Source of the DNA: a bacterium
GTDB lineage: Bacteria > Krumholzibacteriota > Krumholzibacteriia > WVZY01
Assembly (NCBI GenBank): GCA_027296025.1
Contig: JAPUJU010000323.1
Span: 1-17,396 of the forward strand
Direction of reading: 5' to 3'
DNA: 17,396 nucleotides
Positions 14,481 to 17,396 of the stretch are shown here, piece after piece. Every line of letters starts with the position of its first letter. Positions within the stretch are counted from its first letter, which is position 1. The notes beneath the pieces are model-generated. The model was not told where the DNA came from. It made no database searches and saw only the letters and a list, made by a program, of their open reading frames with translations. The translations under genes were made by a program, and so were the position numbers.

Positions 14481-16294
14481 CACGATAGCTTTTTCCCTTC
14501 CAGATCGCGAATGATTTGTGATGTGTTGTCGATGAGTTCCCGTGCCTGTCCGAGGTCATTTGCGGTCGCACCGGAATACTGCACGCTGTCACAAAACGCC
14601 AGGATAGACCGAACGCGCTCAATCGTCTCTTCGTCGACGTCTTTCTCACCGAGAAACTCTGCGATGGCGGCCGTGGTGAGCCCGGCCGCCGCGGCGCCCA
14701 TTTTGGCCCCCACGTACTCACACAGTGCAAGAGATACAACGGAATAGGTTTTCTCGGCGCGGCCCTCTTCGACGGCCTTCGAAGCCGTTCGCAGCCGCTT
14801 TCCGGCCTTTCCCGCCGCTCGAAGAGCCCGCGCTCTTGGTCCCTGGTCGAGCCACTGGCGGCGGCGCCGCTCAATCACGAGGGAAGCAATGATGGCAAGC
14901 AACGGCATCGCGTTCAGCGCCAGGGCCCACCCGTTCGCATACGGGCGACTCGCGCGAGCGGTAATCCCAGAGGGAACCGAGTGAATGTAGTTGATGTCGC
15001 GTCCCAGCACTTCAATGTTCTCGCCGGACCCGGCAAAGATCACACGCCGGCCTTTCTCCTGTTCAACGGGTCTCACGTCCAACTGCAGCGGTTGCGACTG
15101 GAGGGTCACGTACCGCTCTTTCACGGGATCGAAGTACGTCAGTTTGATCGGCGGAATCATTTGCGAGCCCTCGGCGCGTGGAATAAAAACGTAGTCCGTT
15201 TTCTTTCGCCCAGACACTCGGTATTCTTTCTTGAAAAGATCGGACGTTGATCCGGACTCGTAGATTTTGAACCCGTCGATCTCGGGCATTTCGGGCGCCG
15301 CCATCGTCTTGAAGTTCGCCTGTCCCGTGATCTCCATCGTTACATTCACGGGATCTCCAACTTCGACAACCTGCTTGTCCGTGCGCACCGACAACTTCAT
15401 GTTACGACCAACGAGGCCCGAGAAGTTCGCTGGCCGGCCCGACCTCGGAAGACCGAGCACTGTGATCTTTATCGGATCGCTTTTCAACGACACAGGCTTT
15501 CCAAATCCGAACGACCGGAGACGGCGGCCAAAAAAATCGTTTGCGCGACCCGTACCACCGTCATCGACCACGATGTCGACTCGCGCCTGCCCTATCGTGT
15601 ACTTACCCGGCGCCGTGGGGAAATGCCCACGCTTGATCTCGTTCACGAGGTAGCGCCGTCCGTCGATCTCCTGGTAGCGGCTGCTCTGCGGCGGCAGGTC
15701 CTCGACCCAGAACCCCTCTGCGGTCGGCGGCGAGAACTCGGGGCTGCGAAGCATTTCGATACGGCCATCCGTGAAGAAGCCGAGTGTCCACGTGATTTGC
15801 TGGTTCACGTAGACGGTATCCCGATCGACCTTCGTCGTGATAAATATCGGGCGGTCGTCCGCGTCGACATCACCCGGCGCCGAACTTCCCGCGGTCGGAG
15901 GGAGTTGCGACCGGGCCTTTACGACCTCCACGGTCACGGAGGGGGCGGTATAGACCTTGTCGTTCACTTCGAAGCGAACCGGCGCGATGGTGTGGATGCC
16001 CTCCTGCCTGGCGACGATAACATACGAGAACTGAAGGGATGATGTGGGGTGACCGTTAACGATCGTGAAGCTCTGCGACGTCCCGGCCTGGTAAATCGTG
16101 AACGCGTCCAGGTCCGGCAACTCCGGCTGTGCGCTACGGCGGAACTTCCCTTTCACCGTTACCGTCATCGTCGCTTCGCCTCCGATCGGGATGACGACCG
16201 GTTCAACGGTTACGACGACCGACACATCGGCCACAGCGGCACCCGAAAGCCCCGCAAGTATCGCAACCCATATTGCGCTCTTCAGAACTCTCAT
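14480..16294 (-). CDS. batD: BatD-like (oxygen tolerance) membrane protein
   Basis: The 604-residue protein starts with a signal peptide (cleavage about 22, A-V-A-D). It then has repeated beta-sandwich domains of the BatD type: V-E-P-V-V-I-P-I-G-G-E-A (31-42), V-D-R-D-T-V-Y-V-N-Q-Q-I-T (156-168) and V-R-T-D-K-Q-V-V-E-V-G-D-P-V (303-316). Each is followed by an L/P-E-I/L/F..F-xxY strand pair. One membrane helix lies at about 454-474, followed by R-R-R-R and a cytoplasmic helical tail of about 130 residues (A-L-C-E-Y-V-G-A-K-M-G; L-I-D-N-T). This matches the length and layout of the family. It lies three bases after the VWA-TPR gene and overlaps batE, so all three form one operon. An AAGGA site inside the end of the upstream gene serves the ATG. 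Confidence 0.9.
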   Translation of the reverse strand: MRVLKSAIWVAILAGLSGAAVADVSVVVTVEPVVIPIGGEATMTVTVKGKFRRSAQPELPDLDAFTIYQAGTSQSFTIVNGHPTSSLQFSYVIVARQEGIHTIAPVRFEVNDKVYTAPSVTVEVVKARSQLPPTAGSSAPGDVDADDRPIFITTKVDRDTVYVNQQITWTLGFFTDGRIEMLRSPEFSPPTAEGFWVEDLPPQSSRYQEIDGRRYLVNEIKRGHFPTAPGKYTIGQARVDIVVDDGGTGRANDFFGRRLRSFGFGKPVSLKSDPIKITVLGLPRSGRPANFSGLVGRNMKLSVRTDKQVVEVGDPVNVTMEITGQANFKTMAAPEMPEIDGFKIYESGSTSDLFKKEYRVSGRKKTDYVFIPRAEGSQMIPPIKLTYFDPVKERYVTLQSQPLQLDVRPVEQEKGRRVIFAGSGENIEVLGRDINYIHSVPSGITARASRPYANGWALALNAMPLLAIIASLVIERRRRQWLDQGPRARALRAAGKAGKRLRTASKAVEEGRAEKTYSVVSLALCEYVGAKMGAAAAGLTTAAIAEFLGEKDVDEETIERVRSILAFCDSVQYSGATANDLGQARELIDNTSQIIRDLEGKKLS

Positions 16295-16297
16295 CGG

Positions 16298-17396
16298 CTA
16301 CCAGTCCTTACCGCCACGCAGATTCTGTTTAAAAGCGGCCTTTCGCTTCTCCTTCTGAAGCTGTTTCTCTTTCTCCTCGAGAAGCCTCAGGAGGCGCAAG
16401 GCATCCTCCGCCGTTAGCTGGATGGTCCGCAGAGAGTCGGGCTGTTGCATCTGCGTCGAGTCCGGCTCCTGCGGCGGATTGGCCTGCGTCGAATCCGGTC
16501 GGGGTGTCTGTTCCCCTTCCTCATCTTCGTGTCGATTCTGATCGGAGTCCTGCTGCTGTTCCCGATTTTCCTGGGGTTCTTGGTCCTGCGGTTCGCTATC
16601 CTCGTTCTGCTGCTGTTGTTGCTGTTGCTGCTGGAGCATGCGGAGAGCCATCTCCAGGTTGTGGCGTATTTCCTCGTCGTCCGGCAGGTACCTCAGCGCC
16701 TGCAGGTACGATTCAATCGCCGTATCCGGCTTTCCCATCGCGAGAAGCGTGTTACCGCGATTGTAGAGCAGCCGGCCCGCGTGCAGGGAATCATCTGCCG
16801 AAAACGCCCTGTGATACTGGCTGAGCGCCTCCTCATAGCGCTTCATCATGTGCAGCGCGTTGGCCTGATTGTAGAGGAGCCCCTCGACATTGTCGGGCGC
16901 CTCTGTTGAATCCCCGTAGGCCTGGACGTAGAGGTGGAGCGCCTTTTCATATTCTTGCGCGTCGTAGTACCTGTTACCGGATTTCACCCGGCCGCCGTCG
17001 ACACCTTTCGCATGCACGGCATGGGGATAGATGAGCAACGCAACGACGAATGCACCCGTGACACCGGAGTGGAGAAACCGCCTCTTGTTCAACCGTCTCA
17101 TGGATCCTCGTCGGCTCAAAACCGCCTCCAGCAGGAGGAAGGCAAAGGATAAGGCAAGAAACACTCCGAAACGATCGATTTTCCTCTCCATGAATTCTCC
17201 CTCGATCGTTTGCTTCTCCAGGCCGGAGATTTCGCGGTACAAGACCTTCAGCTCGAGCCCCTCCCTTGTCGCGGGGAGAAACTGGCCACCAGTTACCCGG
17301 GCGACTTTCTCGAGCGTGACTTCGTCGAGGCGCGTGAGCACCGTCTTGCCGGAGTTGTCCTTCTTGTACCCCTCTACGGAACCGCCCGTTCCCCGG
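16298..17396 (-). CDS. VWA-TPR protein, probable BatB-BatC fusion (5' end missing)
   Basis: The frame is open to the right edge, so the gene starts outside; 365 residues are visible. Counting from the in-frame GTG at 17341 as residue 1, the first part (edge to about 77) is the end of a VWA protein like BatB: G-Y-K-K-D-N-S-G-K-T-V-L-T-R-L-D-E, V-T-G-G-Q-F, then a membrane helix (59-77). Without a stop it runs on through an Arg-rich loop and a second hydrophobic segment (93-110) into three or so TPR units (117-232), a nine-Gln tract, a Gln/acidic disordered linker (245-302) and a charged C-terminus ending K-D-W, a trait I associate with BatC. An internal ATG at 17101, with GAGG ahead of it, begins a signal-peptide-like sequence, so a separate BatC may also be made. 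Confidence 0.85.
   Translation of the reverse strand, partial: RGTGGSVEGYKKDNSGKTVLTRLDEVTLEKVARVTGGQFLPATREGLELKVLYREISGLEKQTIEGEFMERKIDRFGVFLALSFAFLLLEAVLSRRGSMRRLNKRRFLHSGVTGAFVVALLIYPHAVHAKGVDGGRVKSGNRYYDAQEYEKALHLYVQAYGDSTEAPDNVEGLLYNQANALHMMKRYEEALSQYHRAFSADDSLHAGRLLYNRGNTLLAMGKPDTAIESYLQALRYLPDDEEIRHNLEMALRMLQQQQQQQQQNEDSEPQDQEPQENREQQQDSDQNRHEDEEGEQTPRPDSTQANPPQEPDSTQMQQPDSLRTIQLTAEDALRLLRLLEEKEKQLQKEKRKAAFKQNLRGGKDW
16607..16633 (-). repeat. Polyglutamine-coding CAG/CAA tract
   Basis: Nine consecutive Gln codons, mixing CAG and CAA, open the low-complexity Gln/Glu/Asp-rich linker of the VWA-TPR gene. BatC-like proteins commonly carry such linkers. The mixed codons make it less prone to slippage than a pure triplet repeat. 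Confidence 0.8.

Overview
The window is bacterial chromosomal DNA, GC-rich by eye and densely coded, with 14 genes recognised (two cut by the window edges). No rRNA, tRNA, CRISPR array, transposase or phage gene was seen. Strong GGAGG-type ribosome binding sites and at least two near-consensus sigma-70 promoters (TTGGAT-17-TAGAAT; TTGACA-17-CATAAT) occur together with lipoproteins, a batD/batE-type aerotolerance operon, a membrane Ser/Thr kinase with Ig-like and PEGA repeats, and TPR proteins. This fits a Gram-negative, FCB-related or neighbouring uncultured phylum better than Bacteroidota proper, whose promoters and leaders look different. The phylum call is inference only.

Layout. Positions 1-3154 hold apparently unconnected envelope genes: the start of a DUF4136-like lipoprotein (minus), a membrane-anchored SGNH hydrolase (minus), a secreted DUF1579 protein (minus, with an intrinsic terminator after it) and a multi-pass membrane protein of unknown function (plus). 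Positions 3416-13626 form a signalling region. It holds an FHA-GAF-HD-GYP protein (plus); a discoidin-like lipoprotein with its own promoter (minus); a probable three-gene minus-strand operon of Ser/Thr kinase, a small TPR/transmembrane protein and a large lipoprotein ending in an amidotransferase-like fold; a small outer-membrane barrel-like protein (plus); a PP2C phosphatase (minus); and a coiled-coil protein with a C-terminal FHA domain (plus). Positions 13632-17396 hold the downstream end of a bat operon (minus): a VWA-TPR protein that looks like an in-frame BatB-BatC fusion, then batD and batE, tightly packed.

How the genes may work together (inference). The kinase has a cytoplasmic catalytic domain and a large periplasmic sensor half. 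The PP2C phosphatase would reverse its action, and the FHA domain of the HD-GYP protein, which keeps the residues that read phosphothreonine, could pass the signal to a cyclic-di-nucleotide phosphodiesterase. The second FHA protein lacks two of those residues and may act as a scaffold. The TPR/transmembrane protein and the lipoprotein co-encoded with the kinase are candidate envelope partners. The kinase, phosphatase and FHA set resembles the post-translational control of type VI secretion, but no secretion gene is present. The lead worth pursuing is therefore an envelope-sensing Ser/Thr phosphorelay of unknown output beside a Bat operon.
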